A stretch of DNA of 64,000 nt, taken from positions 2,604,001 to 2,668,000 of the forward strand of contig NZ_CP041687.1 in NCBI RefSeq assembly GCF_007362475.1. The letters run 5' to 3'. This stretch comes from Chryseobacterium sp. SNU WT5 (GTDB taxonomy: Bacteria > Bacteroidota > Bacteroidia > Flavobacteriales > Weeksellaceae). A program made the position numbers and the translations under genes. Below are positions 43,037 to 51,672 of this stretch, piece by piece; positions within the stretch are counted from its first letter, which is position 1; the number at the start of each line of letters is the position of its first letter. A model generated the notes under the pieces. That model was not told the origin of the DNA, made no database searches, and saw only the letters and a program-made list of their open reading frames with translations.

Positions 43037-44692
43037 ATGGATTACTTTCTTACTTATTCAGTTTACGTTATAATTCTCTCATTATTGATGGGGATCTCTA
43101 CTTGGAAACTTTTCAAAAAAATGGGTTACAATCCAATTTTTGCATTCATTCCATTCTATAACTACTTCATTATTTTAAAAGAAACACAGCACACCAAATG
43201 GTGGGCAGTTTTAGCTTATATTCCAATTGTCGGACCCATTATGATGACGGTTTTTCATTTGTTTTTAATGAAACATTTTGGGAAATCCACACTTGTGCAG
43301 AAACTACTGACCATTATTCTTCCGTTTATTTATTTGGCGGTCGTCAATTATTCAAAAGATCCTGAAATTGCCAAAGAAGATGATCTATATTTAACAGAGG
43401 AAGAAAAACAATCCAAAAAGAAAGAAACCTTTGTAGGTTCCATCACTTTTGCGGTAGTTTTTGCGACAATCATTCATATTTTTGTAACCCAACCATTCGG
43501 GATCCCAACCGGTTCTATGGAAAGAACATTATTGGTCGGTGATTTCTTATTTGTAAACAAATGGACTTATGGATACAGAATGCCAATGCGTCCTGTAGCG
43601 ATCCCTTTTTTACAGGGAACCATTATGGATACAGGTGTGAAAGGAAATCCCAAAGATGATCCCAAATCTTATGTAGAAGCAGTAAAATTACCTTACCTAA
43701 GATTGCTGCAAACTAAGAAACCGCAAAGAAATGATATTGTTGTCTTCAATTATCCACAGGATTCAGTACATGTTGCAACAGATAGAAAAGATCCGTATGT
43801 AAAAAGATGTGTTGCAGTTGCAGGGGATGTTCTGGAGATGAGAGCGGGGCGACTTTTCGTAAACGGGAAGCCAGAAACTATTTTAGGAGATCAACAAAAA
43901 CAACATAAATATATTGCAACTACTGGAAGCCAACTGGATATTCCGGCATTATACAAGCAATACGGTTTTTTACCAGTGCAGGAAGTTCAAACTCAAAATG
44001 GATTTTTATATGATTTCCAGGGATTAACAGATCAAACTGCCAAAGAAATTAAGCAGCTTCCACAGATTATCGACCTCAAAGAACATATTTGGGATAAAGA
44101 TTCTGCGGCTGTTTCTTATAAAGTAAATGCTGCCAGAGACGCTTACACCAAACATATAGATACCACACAATCCATCTTCCCTATTAATAAAAAATGGAAT
44201 CAGGATTGGTACGGACCATTAACAATTCCGAAAAAAGGTGATGTTATAACTTTAAATCAAGAAACTTTACCTGAATATCGATGGATCATTTCTGAATATG
44301 AGCATCATCATTTAGAAAATAAAGATGGAAAAATTTATATTGATGGCAAAGAATCTACGCAATATACCATTCAACAGGATTATTATATGATGATTGGTGA
44401 CAATCGCGATGCTTCTTTGGATGCAAGATTTTTCGGTTTTGTTCCGGAAGAAAATATTGTGGGTTCACCCATGTTTACATGGTTAAGTGTAGAAGGTTTA
44501 TTTGCAGATAGCGGATCAACCTATCAGGCAGATGGTAAAAGGATTCGTTGGGACAGAATGTTCAAGGCTACCAACACCGGGGAATTGCACAAAACATCTT
44601 ATTGGTGGGTTGCAGCGATCATTCTTTTGTTATTCTTCGGCTGGGATTTCATCATGAAAATATTTAGAAAGAAGAAAGAAGAAGAGAATTAA
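43037..44692 (+). CDS. lepB: Signal peptidase I
   Basis: A 551-residue leader peptidase, much longer than E. coli LepB but usual in Flavobacteriia. Two or three N-terminal membrane segments (about 5-120) precede the catalytic domain. The Ser nucleophile lies in PTGSMERTLLVGD, the Lys general base in YVKRCVAVAGD, and box E is GDNRDASLDARFFGFVP. About 200 residues separate the Lys box from box E. A C-terminal membrane helix (VAAIILLLFFGWDF) is also present. The stop is followed by repeat copy C. Confidence 0.94.
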   Translation: MDYFLTYSVYVIILSLLMGISTWKLFKKMGYNPIFAFIPFYNYFIILKETQHTKWWAVLAYIPIVGPIMMTVFHLFLMKHFGKSTLVQKLLTIILPFIYLAVVNYSKDPEIAKEDDLYLTEEEKQSKKKETFVGSITFAVVFATIIHIFVTQPFGIPTGSMERTLLVGDFLFVNKWTYGYRMPMRPVAIPFLQGTIMDTGVKGNPKDDPKSYVEAVKLPYLRLLQTKKPQRNDIVVFNYPQDSVHVATDRKDPYVKRCVAVAGDVLEMRAGRLFVNGKPETILGDQQKQHKYIATTGSQLDIPALYKQYGFLPVQEVQTQNGFLYDFQGLTDQTAKEIKQLPQIIDLKEHIWDKDSAAVSYKVNAARDAYTKHIDTTQSIFPINKKWNQDWYGPLTIPKKGDVITLNQETLPEYRWIISEYEHHHLENKDGKIYIDGKESTQYTIQQDYYMMIGDNRDASLDARFFGFVPEENIVGSPMFTWLSVEGLFADSGSTYQADGKRIRWDRMFKATNTGELHKTSYWWVAAIILLLFFGWDFIMKIFRKKKEEEN

Positions 44693-44700
44693 GTTTGTTT

Positions 44701-44815
44701 GGAGCTTGATCCCGCTTTCCGCTATATCTATTGTTTCGCCTTGCCCCTGCTTATGCCTGTTCACCGGCTACAAAATAGGATGCCGCTACAATCGGGGCTA
44801 TGGATCGCGCTTTTA
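44701..44815 (+). repeat. Interspersed GC-rich intergenic repeat, copy C (long form)
   Basis: About 115 bp starting 8 bp after the lepB stop. It has the same blocks as copies A and B (AGCTTGATCCCGCTTTCCGC, TTGTTTCGCC, ACAAAATAGG, CCGCTACAATCGGGGCT) but with about 25 extra bases in the middle (44741-44766) and different distal bases. Its ends (AGCTTGATCC and GGATCGCGCT) are imperfect inverted repeats. Confidence 0.75.
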
Positions 44816-44949
44816 AAAGAAATGCTGGTGCACATTGGGAAAGGTATTTAATGCGCTTAAAAGGAGAGTGATTTTTATACCCTTTTATCCGCCTTTTCTC
44901 TGTCAGTAACTCATATTCTTTCTTTGTTTAACAAAATAGTATTTCAGCA

Positions 44950-45561
44950 ATGCCAACTCTACTACCCGTATTTTACCTGCCGCCAATTTCGTGGTTTTCA
45001 GTTTTTTTGAAAGAAGACAATGAAATTGTATTTGAGCAGTTCGAGACCTTCCCGAAACAAACTTTTAGAAATAGAACCAATATATATGGAGCTAACGGAA
45101 AGTTATCATTGATTATTCCAATTGATCATTCCGGAAAAAGAGTAATTAATGAACTGCAGGTTTCAAATCGTGATAAATGGCGGAGTCTCCATTGGAAGTC
45201 GATTAAAACCGCTTATCAAAGTTCTCCTTACTTTGATTATTATGAAGATCAACTTGAAGAAATATTTAATTTTAAAGAAAATTCATTGTTTCAATTTAAC
45301 CTTCATGCTTTAAAAATCATCCAAAAGATTCTGAAATCCGAAAAGGAATTTACTTTTACAAAAGAATATATAAGAAAGCCTGAACAACTTAATTATCGGG
45401 AACATTTTTCTGCCAAACATAAGTCACCTTTCGAAATGCCCGAATATTTTCAGTCATTTTCCGAAAAATATGGCTTTTTGGAAGACCTATCAATAATCGA
45501 TTTGATTTGTAACAAAGGCCCAGAGTCTATGACCTATCTTAAAAATGTTAGACCAATATAA
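44950..45561 (+). CDS. WbqC family protein
   Basis: A 203-residue member of the WbqC-like family. It starts LLPVFYLPPISWFSVFLKED and contains FRNRTNIYGANGKLSLIIP and SWRSLHWKSIKTAY-like sequence (KWRSLHWKSIKTAYQSSPYF). Some WbqC relatives are encoded in O-antigen loci and a role in sugar or amino-acyl transfer has been suggested; this copy is in a housekeeping operon with lepB. The S8 peptidase ATG lies 10 bp after its stop. Confidence 0.85.
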   Translation: MPTLLPVFYLPPISWFSVFLKEDNEIVFEQFETFPKQTFRNRTNIYGANGKLSLIIPIDHSGKRVINELQVSNRDKWRSLHWKSIKTAYQSSPYFDYYEDQLEEIFNFKENSLFQFNLHALKIIQKILKSEKEFTFTKEYIRKPEQLNYREHFSAKHKSPFEMPEYFQSFSEKYGFLEDLSIIDLICNKGPESMTYLKNVRPI

Positions 45562-45571
45562 ATATTATAAT

Positions 45572-47275
45572 ATGAAAAGAATACTTATTGCAGCTTGCTT
45601 TATAACAGGTTTCACATCATTTGCACAGAAAGCAGAAGCGCCATTAGACCCGATGAAAGACAAAAACTTGATGACTTGGTATCATCAGGAATTTTCATCT
45701 ACAAATGTTTATGGTGTAAATACTCAAAATGCCTATAAATATTTAGAATCCAAAGGTTTAAAACCTAAAACTGTTATTGTAGGAGTTTTAGATAGTGGAG
45801 TTCAAGTCACTCATCCTGGTTTAGTTGGAAACATGTGGAAAAATCCAAATGAAATTCCCAATAATGGAAAAGATGATGATGGAAATGGCTATATCGATGA
45901 TGTTCATGGGTGGAATTTTCTGGGAGGCAAAAACGGCGATGTGGAGGTTGACAATATGGAAGTAACCAGATTGGTTAAAAAATATCAATCTCTGTTTGAA
46001 GGTCCAAATTCTACAGCGAACAAAGCGAATCAAGCTAAAATGCCTGAAGAATTTAGCGAATATATGAAAGCGAAACAAATCTTCACGAAGAAAAGTGTAG
46101 AGGCGAGACAAAATTATGAGACTTATAAGAGAATCCAAGAGATGATTCCAATGATGATTTCAATGCTAAACGGTCAAAACCTTACACGGGATGTTATTGG
46201 AGCGCTTAAACCAAGCACGCAAGAACAATCAATGGCTGCTTCAATTTTAGACCAGGTCAGCAGAGATCCGGCAGTTGCTGGAAAATCTCCTGCTGAAGTA
46301 CAAAAATTTTTAGAGAAAGAAATGAAAGGTGCTTTGGATCACTTTGAACCTCAGGCTACCAAACAATATAATTTGGATTACGATCCTAGGGCTGAAATCG
46401 TTGGTGATAACTATGATGATTATTCTCAGAAGAGTTATGGAAATAATCATTACGCTGGGCCCGACGCGCAACATGGCACACACGTGGCAGGAATTATTGC
46501 AGGGTTGCCCAATAGTAAAGAAATTCAATATGGAGTGGGTTATAAAACGGCCAAGATTATGACTGTTCGTGCAGTTCCAGATGGTGATGAAAGAGACAAA
46601 GATGTGGCAAATGCAATCCGATATGCGGTAGATAATGGAGCGAAGATCTTAAATATGAGCTTTGGTAAACCAGTTTCTCCAGGTAAAAATTATGTTTGGG
46701 ATGCATTTAAATATGCAGAACAAAAAGGAGTTCTTTTAGTGAAGGCCGCAGGAAACGATAACGAAAATATAGCAGAAAATATTTATTTTCCAACCAATTT
46801 TAAATCAGCAGAAGATCCTAAGCCTTTCATTAACAATATGATTGTAGTTGGTGCATCTACAAATGATAATGAGTTTCTAAGAGCAGATTTCTCAAATTAC
46901 AATAAAAAAATGGTGACGTTATTTGCCCCAGGAGAGAAAATTTACTCTACGGTTCCAAAAGATCAGTATGAATATCTTCAGGGAACGTCCATGGCTTCCC
47001 CGGTAGTTGCTGGTGCAGCATCTGTTCTTTTAGCTTATATGCCTAATCTTACCCCGGTGCAGGTTATCGATTCATTTGTAAAAACAGCAAATAAATCGAC
47101 GGTAAATGCAATGATTAGTTCAAATACAGATAATAGATTTGATTTAATTTCTGAAGCTGGCGGTGTCATCGATTTACGAAAAGCTGCAGAATATGCTTTT
47201 ACGCATTATTATAAACCAACGGCTACAAAAGCAACTCATGCGAAATCACAAAGAAGAGCAGTCAAGACTAAATAA
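45572..47275 (+). CDS. Secreted S8 (subtilisin-like) peptidase
   Basis: A 567-residue subtilase. The ATG at 45572 gives a proper signal peptide (MKRILIAACFITGFTSFAQ). The catalytic triad is Asp74 (VLDSGVQ), His301 (HGTHVAG) and Ser473 (GTSMASP), with the oxyanion Asn at about 395 (AAGND). The Asp-His interval of 227 residues is far longer than in subtilisin (32) and contains a helical insertion (about 125-270). No type IX secretion C-terminal domain is visible, so it is probably periplasmic or outer-membrane associated. Confidence 0.92.
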   Translation: MKRILIAACFITGFTSFAQKAEAPLDPMKDKNLMTWYHQEFSSTNVYGVNTQNAYKYLESKGLKPKTVIVGVLDSGVQVTHPGLVGNMWKNPNEIPNNGKDDDGNGYIDDVHGWNFLGGKNGDVEVDNMEVTRLVKKYQSLFEGPNSTANKANQAKMPEEFSEYMKAKQIFTKKSVEARQNYETYKRIQEMIPMMISMLNGQNLTRDVIGALKPSTQEQSMAASILDQVSRDPAVAGKSPAEVQKFLEKEMKGALDHFEPQATKQYNLDYDPRAEIVGDNYDDYSQKSYGNNHYAGPDAQHGTHVAGIIAGLPNSKEIQYGVGYKTAKIMTVRAVPDGDERDKDVANAIRYAVDNGAKILNMSFGKPVSPGKNYVWDAFKYAEQKGVLLVKAAGNDNENIAENIYFPTNFKSAEDPKPFINNMIVVGASTNDNEFLRADFSNYNKKMVTLFAPGEKIYSTVPKDQYEYLQGTSMASPVVAGAASVLLAYMPNLTPVQVIDSFVKTANKSTVNAMISSNTDNRFDLISEAGGVIDLRKAAEYAFTHYYKPTATKATHAKSQRRAVKTK

Positions 47276-47294
47276 AAATAATTTAAAGAATTCT

Positions 47295-47318
47295 AAAACC
47301 CGATTTTCGGGTTTTTTT
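47295..47318 (+). terminator. Intrinsic terminator after the S8 peptidase
   Basis: Eight-bp stem AAAACCCG/CGGGTTTT, five-base loop and T-run; closes the parA-to-S8 stretch. Confidence 0.9.
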
Positions 47319-47376
47319 ATTTTTTAACTAAAATGGCACGGTTTTTCTTAGTTAAATTCTAAATAATTATAATACT

Positions 47377-47856
47377 ATGAAAAATTTACTACTAGCTGGA
47401 ATTATTGGAGCAGCGATGACTGTTTCTTGTTCCACAGCAAAAACAGCGCAGTCTAACAAAGCAGAGTTTTTAAAATTGAAAGGTGATTGGCAAATTACAA
47501 GTGTTAATTATGACAAAAATTTCAAAGTGAAACCTTTTGATGAAGGAGCAGACGCTCAATGCTTTGTTGGTAGTAACTGGAGGTTAATTCCAAATAACTG
47601 GTCAGGCTCTTATACGATTAATGGAGGTGGTAGTTGCCCTAGTGTTATTCAGCCTATTAAATTTGAGGTGGTAAATGGTAATGAATTTAAATTCAAAAAA
47701 ATGTTAGAAGGTACAAAAGCGAAAGCTGTAACTGTTGGATATACTTTGAATTTAATTAGTCAAACTGAAGATCAATTTACTCTTGAACAAAACGTTCCTT
47801 CTAATGGAGAAAATGTACGAATTGTATATAACTTCGAAAGAACATCATTGAAATAA
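47377..47856 (+). CDS. Lipocalin-like lipoprotein
   Basis: A 159-residue lipoprotein (MKNLLLAGIIGAAMTVSC, Cys18). The body looks like a small beta-barrel of the lipocalin-like type: FLKLKGDWQITSVNYD at the start, GSNWRLIPNNWSGSYTI in the middle and VRIVYNFER at the end. Ligand unknown. It lies 25 bp upstream of an OmpA-type lipoprotein and was probably transcribed with it. Confidence 0.75.
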   Translation: MKNLLLAGIIGAAMTVSCSTAKTAQSNKAEFLKLKGDWQITSVNYDKNFKVKPFDEGADAQCFVGSNWRLIPNNWSGSYTINGGGSCPSVIQPIKFEVVNGNEFKFKKMLEGTKAKAVTVGYTLNLISQTEDQFTLEQNVPSNGENVRIVYNFERTSLK

Positions 47857-47881
47857 TATTATTAAAATTAAAATAAAAAAT

Positions 47882-48577
47882 ATGAAAATTTTTAGCAAAA
47901 CAAATATCGCAGCTTTATTTCTGTCAGCTTCTATGTTGACGATGACGAGTTGTGAAGCAGTAAAAAATTCAAATAACCAACAAAAAGGAACAGTTATAGG
48001 TACTGCTGCAGGGGCTATTCTTGGTGGGGTATTAGGAAATAACATTGGTAAAGGTAAAAATGCACCTTTAGGAGCTGTACTTGGTGGTGTTATTGGTGGA
48101 GTTGCCGGTAACGTAATTGGTAACAAAATGGACAAACAGGCCAAAGAAATTAAAGATACATTACCTGGTGCTGAAGTAGAAAGAGTAGGAGAAGGAATTA
48201 AAGTGACCATGAAAGAAAATATGGTTAATTTCGGATTTGATTCTTCAGATTTAACAAGTTCTGCTAAATTGAACTTAGATAAATTAGCAGATGTTTTGAA
48301 AAACAATCCTGATACTAATATCAATATTTATGGTTATACAGATAGCAAAGGTGCTGATAGTTACAACCTATCTCTTTCGGACAGAAGATCTGCTGCTGTG
48401 AAGAGCTATATGATGATGAAAGGAGTGGCTTCAAGCAGAATGATGACGATGGGTATGGGGGAAGCTGATCCTATTGCTTCAAATGATACAGACGCTGGTA
48501 GAGCACAAAACAGAAGAGTAGAATTTGCGATTACCGCAAATGAAAATATGATTAAAGATGCTGCCAACAATCAGTAA
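47882..48577 (+). CDS. OmpA-family lipoprotein with glycine zipper
   Basis: A 231-residue peptidoglycan-binding outer-membrane lipoprotein. The signal ends at MLTMTSC (Cys24). A glycine-zipper stretch (about 37-82, GTAAGAILGGVLGNNIGKG and its echo) may insert in the membrane. The OmpA domain (about 112-222) shows NFGFDSSDL, GYTDSKG, NLSLSDRRSAAV and GRAQNRRVEF, the residues that bind diaminopimelate. Ends at an intrinsic terminator. Confidence 0.93.
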   Translation: MKIFSKTNIAALFLSASMLTMTSCEAVKNSNNQQKGTVIGTAAGAILGGVLGNNIGKGKNAPLGAVLGGVIGGVAGNVIGNKMDKQAKEIKDTLPGAEVERVGEGIKVTMKENMVNFGFDSSDLTSSAKLNLDKLADVLKNNPDTNINIYGYTDSKGADSYNLSLSDRRSAAVKSYMMMKGVASSRMMTMGMGEADPIASNDTDAGRAQNRRVEFAITANENMIKDAANNQ

Positions 48578-48598
48578 TAAATATTTAATCAACAAATT

Positions 48599-48627
48599 AA
48601 AGATCCGCATTTGCGGATCTTTTTTAT
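48599..48627 (+). terminator. Intrinsic terminator after the OmpA lipoprotein
   Basis: Perfect 11-bp stem AAAGATCCGCA/TGCGGATCTTT, two-base loop and T-run. It directly precedes the promoter region of the Dpr-like operon. Confidence 0.93.
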
Positions 48628-48638
48628 TTTAAATTCAC

Positions 48639-48646
48639 TAATTTTG
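48639..48646 (+). promoter_or_regulatory. -7 promoter element of the Dpr-like operon
   Basis: TAATTTTG followed by C, 18 bp upstream of the UbiA-type ATG and just after the preceding terminator; no -33 TTG at exact spacing. Confidence 0.5.
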
Positions 48647-48664
48647 CAACTGATTTTCAAACGA

Positions 48665-49552
48665 ATGACTAAATATTTAAAATTGCTTAGAGTAGAACAG
48701 TGGGTGAAGAATCTTTTTGTTTTCGCTCCTTTGTTTTTCTCTGGCAATATTATGGAAATGGACCTTTTGGTGAAAAGTATTTTTGCATTCATTATCTTTT
48801 CTATCACGGCCAGCAGTATCTACATTATCAACGATTATTCAGATATAGAATCGGATCGGAAACACCCAGAGAAAAGAAACCGACCATTGGCGAGTGGTGC
48901 GATTTCAAAAAGTCAGGCAAAATTCATATTGGGCTTTCTGTTGTTGGTTAATATCATTCTCCTGTTTTTAAGCGTAGATTTTTTCCAGCAGAATCTTTGG
49001 AAATTTATTGCCATTATCGGTTTCTATTTTATGATGAATTTAGCCTACACTTTCAAATTGAAACACGTTGCAATTGTTGATGTATGTATTATTGCGATTG
49101 GTTTTGTGCTTCGAGTGCTTGCTGGCGGTTATACAACAGGGATCCTAATTTCCCAATGGGCAATCTTACTCACCTTTGTTTTGGCTTTGGTTTTGGCAAT
49201 TGGTAAAAGAAGAGGAGAATTAATTAATGCTCAAATCTCTGGACGGACCAGAAAAGCGCTGGACGGATATAATGTGCAGTTTGCAGACATTGCTCTTTCG
49301 ATCAGTTGTGCTTTAGCAATTGTTTGTTATTTGATGTTTACCTTATCACCAGAAGTGCAACAGCGATTTCACCCAAGAGTTTTTTACACCGTCTTTTTTG
49401 TAGTATTTGCTTTTTTACGGTATTTACAGCAGACTTTAGTGTATAATAAAACTGAATCTCCCACGAAAATTATATATAAAGACAGATATATTCAGGTGAC
49501 ATTAGTTCTTTGGTTAGCAGCGTTTTTATTACAAATTTATTTTAAGAAATGA
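48665..49552 (+). CDS. UbiA-type polyprenyl-phosphate phosphoribosyltransferase (Rv3806c-like)
   Basis: A 295-residue membrane prenyltransferase of the UbiA superfamily. The first Asp-rich motif NDYSDIESDRKHPEKRNRP (about 56-74) closely matches the mycobacterial Rv3806c form NDxxDxxxDxxHPxKRxRP. That enzyme joins PRPP to decaprenyl phosphate, giving the 5-phosphoribose lipid. Eight or nine hydrophobic helices are visible. The ATG at 48665 is preferred; the frame upstream to 48611 runs through a terminator hairpin. It overlaps the next gene by four bases. Function is inferred from motif plus the DprE1/DprE2-like neighbours. Confidence 0.85.
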   Translation: MTKYLKLLRVEQWVKNLFVFAPLFFSGNIMEMDLLVKSIFAFIIFSITASSIYIINDYSDIESDRKHPEKRNRPLASGAISKSQAKFILGFLLLVNIILLFLSVDFFQQNLWKFIAIIGFYFMMNLAYTFKLKHVAIVDVCIIAIGFVLRVLAGGYTTGILISQWAILLTFVLALVLAIGKRRGELINAQISGRTRKALDGYNVQFADIALSISCALAIVCYLMFTLSPEVQQRFHPRVFYTVFFVVFAFLRYLQQTLVYNKTESPTKIIYKDRYIQVTLVLWLAAFLLQIYFKK

Positions 49553-50862
49553 AACCAACCTATAAGCAGGTCATAGCGAACTGGGGAAACTTCCCCGTCG
49601 TGGAAAAGGAAATTAAATCTGAAGATTCTACGAAAAAAATTAAAGAATATGTTCGAAATCACCATGATATTATTGCGCGTGGAAATGGAAGATGTTATGG
49701 GGATGCAGCGCTTTCTGAAAATATATTTTCTACCAAAAGACTTAATAAATTCATCAGTTTTGATCGTTTAAATGGAATTATAGAATGTGAATCTGGTATT
49801 TTACTTTCCGATGTGTTAGAAGTGATCGTTCCACAAGGCTACTTTCTTTTTGTAACACCAGGTACCAAATTTGTTACCATTGGAGGGGCAATTGCTTCTG
49901 ATGTACATGGTAAAAATCACCATGCCGAAGGTTGCTTTTCAGAATATGTAATGGAGTTTTCTTTATTAAATGAAGAAGGAGATGTTCTTCCCTGTTCACG
50001 GAATCAAAATTCAGAAAAATTTTGGTCCACAATAGGTGGAATGGGCCTTACAGGAATTATTCTGTCGGCTAAGTTTAAGCTGAAAAATATTGAAAGCAGT
50101 TATATCCGTCAGGAAAGTATCAAAGCAGAAAATTTAGACGAAATCTTCAAATTATTTGAAGAGAGTGAATCTTGGACCTATAACGTTGCCTGGATAGATT
50201 GTCTTCAAACAGATAAAAATTTAGGCAGAAGTATTATGATGAGAGGTGAGCATGCTTTTAAACATGAATTACCCAAAAAATTGCAGGGAAACCCTTTAAA
50301 ATTGAAGATGGGAAGTAGTCCATCAATTCCTTTTTATTTCCCAAATTTTGTGCTGAACAATCTTACGGTTAAGATATTTAATCTATTATATTACTTTAGA
50401 CAAAGTAAAAAGGAAGTAAAGAGTTTTGTTCATTACGAACAGTTTTTTTACCCTTTAGATATAGTGAATGACTGGAACAAGATTTACGGTAAAAGTGGTT
50501 TTATACAGTACCAAATGGTAATCCCGAAAGAGAGTGGTAAAGAAGGAATGAAAAAAATTCTTGAGACAATTGCTAAAAGCGGGAATGGTTCTTTTTTGGC
50601 TGTTTTGAAGTTGTTTGGGAAAAATAATCCGGACGCATACAATTCTTTTCCGTTTGAAGGATATACCCTTGCTTTGGATTTTAAAGTCAATTCTAAGTTA
50701 AAGAAGCTGGTGTCGCAGTTAGATTCCATTGTGGAAGAATTTGGTGGAAGAATTTATCTTACGAAAGATTCAATGAGTAAATCCTCATTGACTAATTATC
50801 TACAAAATGTTCAGAATCCAAAGTTTATTTCGATGCAACAAAAAAGAATTGATAATAATTAA
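49549..50862 (+). CDS. FAD-linked oxidoreductase, DprE1-like
   Basis: A 437-residue FAD-binding enzyme of the type that oxidises the 2'-OH of polyprenyl-phosphoryl-ribose. The FAD site shows ARGNGRCYGDAALSE (about 43-57) and TPGTKFVTIGGAIASDVHG with KNHH, nearly as in mycobacterial DprE1. The C-terminal substrate domain has FLAVLKLFGKNNPDAY and TKDSM (the conserved Lys). In GYTLALDF, Ala375 replaces the cysteine (Cys387 in M. tuberculosis) that benzothiazinones bind. Starts with an ATGA overlap with the UbiA gene; followed by a 17-codon frame. Confidence 0.88.
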   Translation: MKPTYKQVIANWGNFPVVEKEIKSEDSTKKIKEYVRNHHDIIARGNGRCYGDAALSENIFSTKRLNKFISFDRLNGIIECESGILLSDVLEVIVPQGYFLFVTPGTKFVTIGGAIASDVHGKNHHAEGCFSEYVMEFSLLNEEGDVLPCSRNQNSEKFWSTIGGMGLTGIILSAKFKLKNIESSYIRQESIKAENLDEIFKLFEESESWTYNVAWIDCLQTDKNLGRSIMMRGEHAFKHELPKKLQGNPLKLKMGSSPSIPFYFPNFVLNNLTVKIFNLLYYFRQSKKEVKSFVHYEQFFYPLDIVNDWNKIYGKSGFIQYQMVIPKESGKEGMKKILETIAKSGNGSFLAVLKLFGKNNPDAYNSFPFEGYTLALDFKVNSKLKKLVSQLDSIVEEFGGRIYLTKDSMSKSSLTNYLQNVQNPKFISMQQKRIDNN

Positions 50863-50915
50863 TGGATTTATACCGGGCTAAAATCGATACGCAGAAATTA
50901 GAAAATACTATATGA
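50862..50915 (+). CDS. Possible 17-codon coupling ORF
   Basis: A tiny frame encoding MDLYRAKIDTQKLENTI. Its ATG overlaps the DprE1-like stop by one base (TAATG) and its TGA overlaps the DprE2-like ATG (ATGA), filling the only gap between two tightly linked genes. This geometry suggests translational coupling. The peptide itself resembles nothing I know, and chance cannot be excluded. Confidence 0.35.
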   Translation: MDLYRAKIDTQKLENTI

Positions 50916-51637
50916 TTGTTCTAGGAAGCAACTCAGAAATCGCACAGGCATTTGTTGAGAAAGCATTAAGTGCTGGTGAAAGATTTTCACAAATTTATCT
51001 CTTAACTTCAAATAGAGAAACGACAGAGAAGTTTGCAAAACATCTTGAAGTGAAATTTGTACAACAGTCACAGATTATTGAAATGGATCTTCTTAAGCCA
51101 ATTAATTATGCAGTGCTGGAAGGGCTAACTTCTGACCTTCTTTTTTGTGCGACCGGTTATCTTGGTTTAGGAACAGCAGAAGGGCTTTATGACAATAAGA
51201 ATACCGAAAGGATCATCGATATCAATTTTGCAAAATTAGTACCTGTACTTAATTTTTTTGCAGAGAAAATGGAGCGACAAAGATCAGGAACAATGATTGT
51301 GCTTTCATCAGTTGCAGGCGAGCGGGGAAGACAAAGTAATTTTATTTATGGAAGTGCGAAAGCGGGACTTACAGCGTACTTAAGTGGTTTACGCAATTAT
51401 CTATTCAATAAAAAAGTTCATGTTTTGACCATAAAACCAGGATTTATGGCGACCAAAATGACAGAAGGATTACCCCTGAATCCCAAATTAACGGCAAGTC
51501 CAAAACAAGCCGCTACAGGAATTTACAAAGCATACAAAACCAAGAAAGATGTTGCATATATTTTACCAATGTGGCGTATCATCATGCTTGTGATAAAGAA
51601 TATTCCAGAATTTATCTTTAAAAAATTAAAACTGTAA
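50912..51637 (+). CDS. SDR reductase, DprE2-like
   Basis: A 241-residue short-chain dehydrogenase. The cofactor loop is LGSNSEIAQAF (3-13), a form used by DprE2-type enzymes instead of the classical TGxxxGIG. The catalytic residues are the Ser pair of VLSSVAGERGR and YGSAKAG. DprE2 reduces the keto intermediate made by DprE1 to polyprenyl-phosphoryl-arabinose. The family assignment is clear; the exact substrate rests on the neighbours. A HAD phosphatase gene follows after 35 bp. Confidence 0.82.
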   Translation: MIVLGSNSEIAQAFVEKALSAGERFSQIYLLTSNRETTEKFAKHLEVKFVQQSQIIEMDLLKPINYAVLEGLTSDLLFCATGYLGLGTAEGLYDNKNTERIIDINFAKLVPVLNFFAEKMERQRSGTMIVLSSVAGERGRQSNFIYGSAKAGLTAYLSGLRNYLFNKKVHVLTIKPGFMATKMTEGLPLNPKLTASPKQAATGIYKAYKTKKDVAYILPMWRIIMLVIKNIPEFIFKKLKL

Positions 51638-51672
51638 CGATCAAAATTTCAAATTTCAGCATTTAAAAACTT

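Noticed and set aside
48611-48664. N-terminal extension of the UbiA-type protein
   Set aside because: The extension would be encoded by the preceding terminator hairpin and promoter; the ATG at 48665 gives the normal family start.
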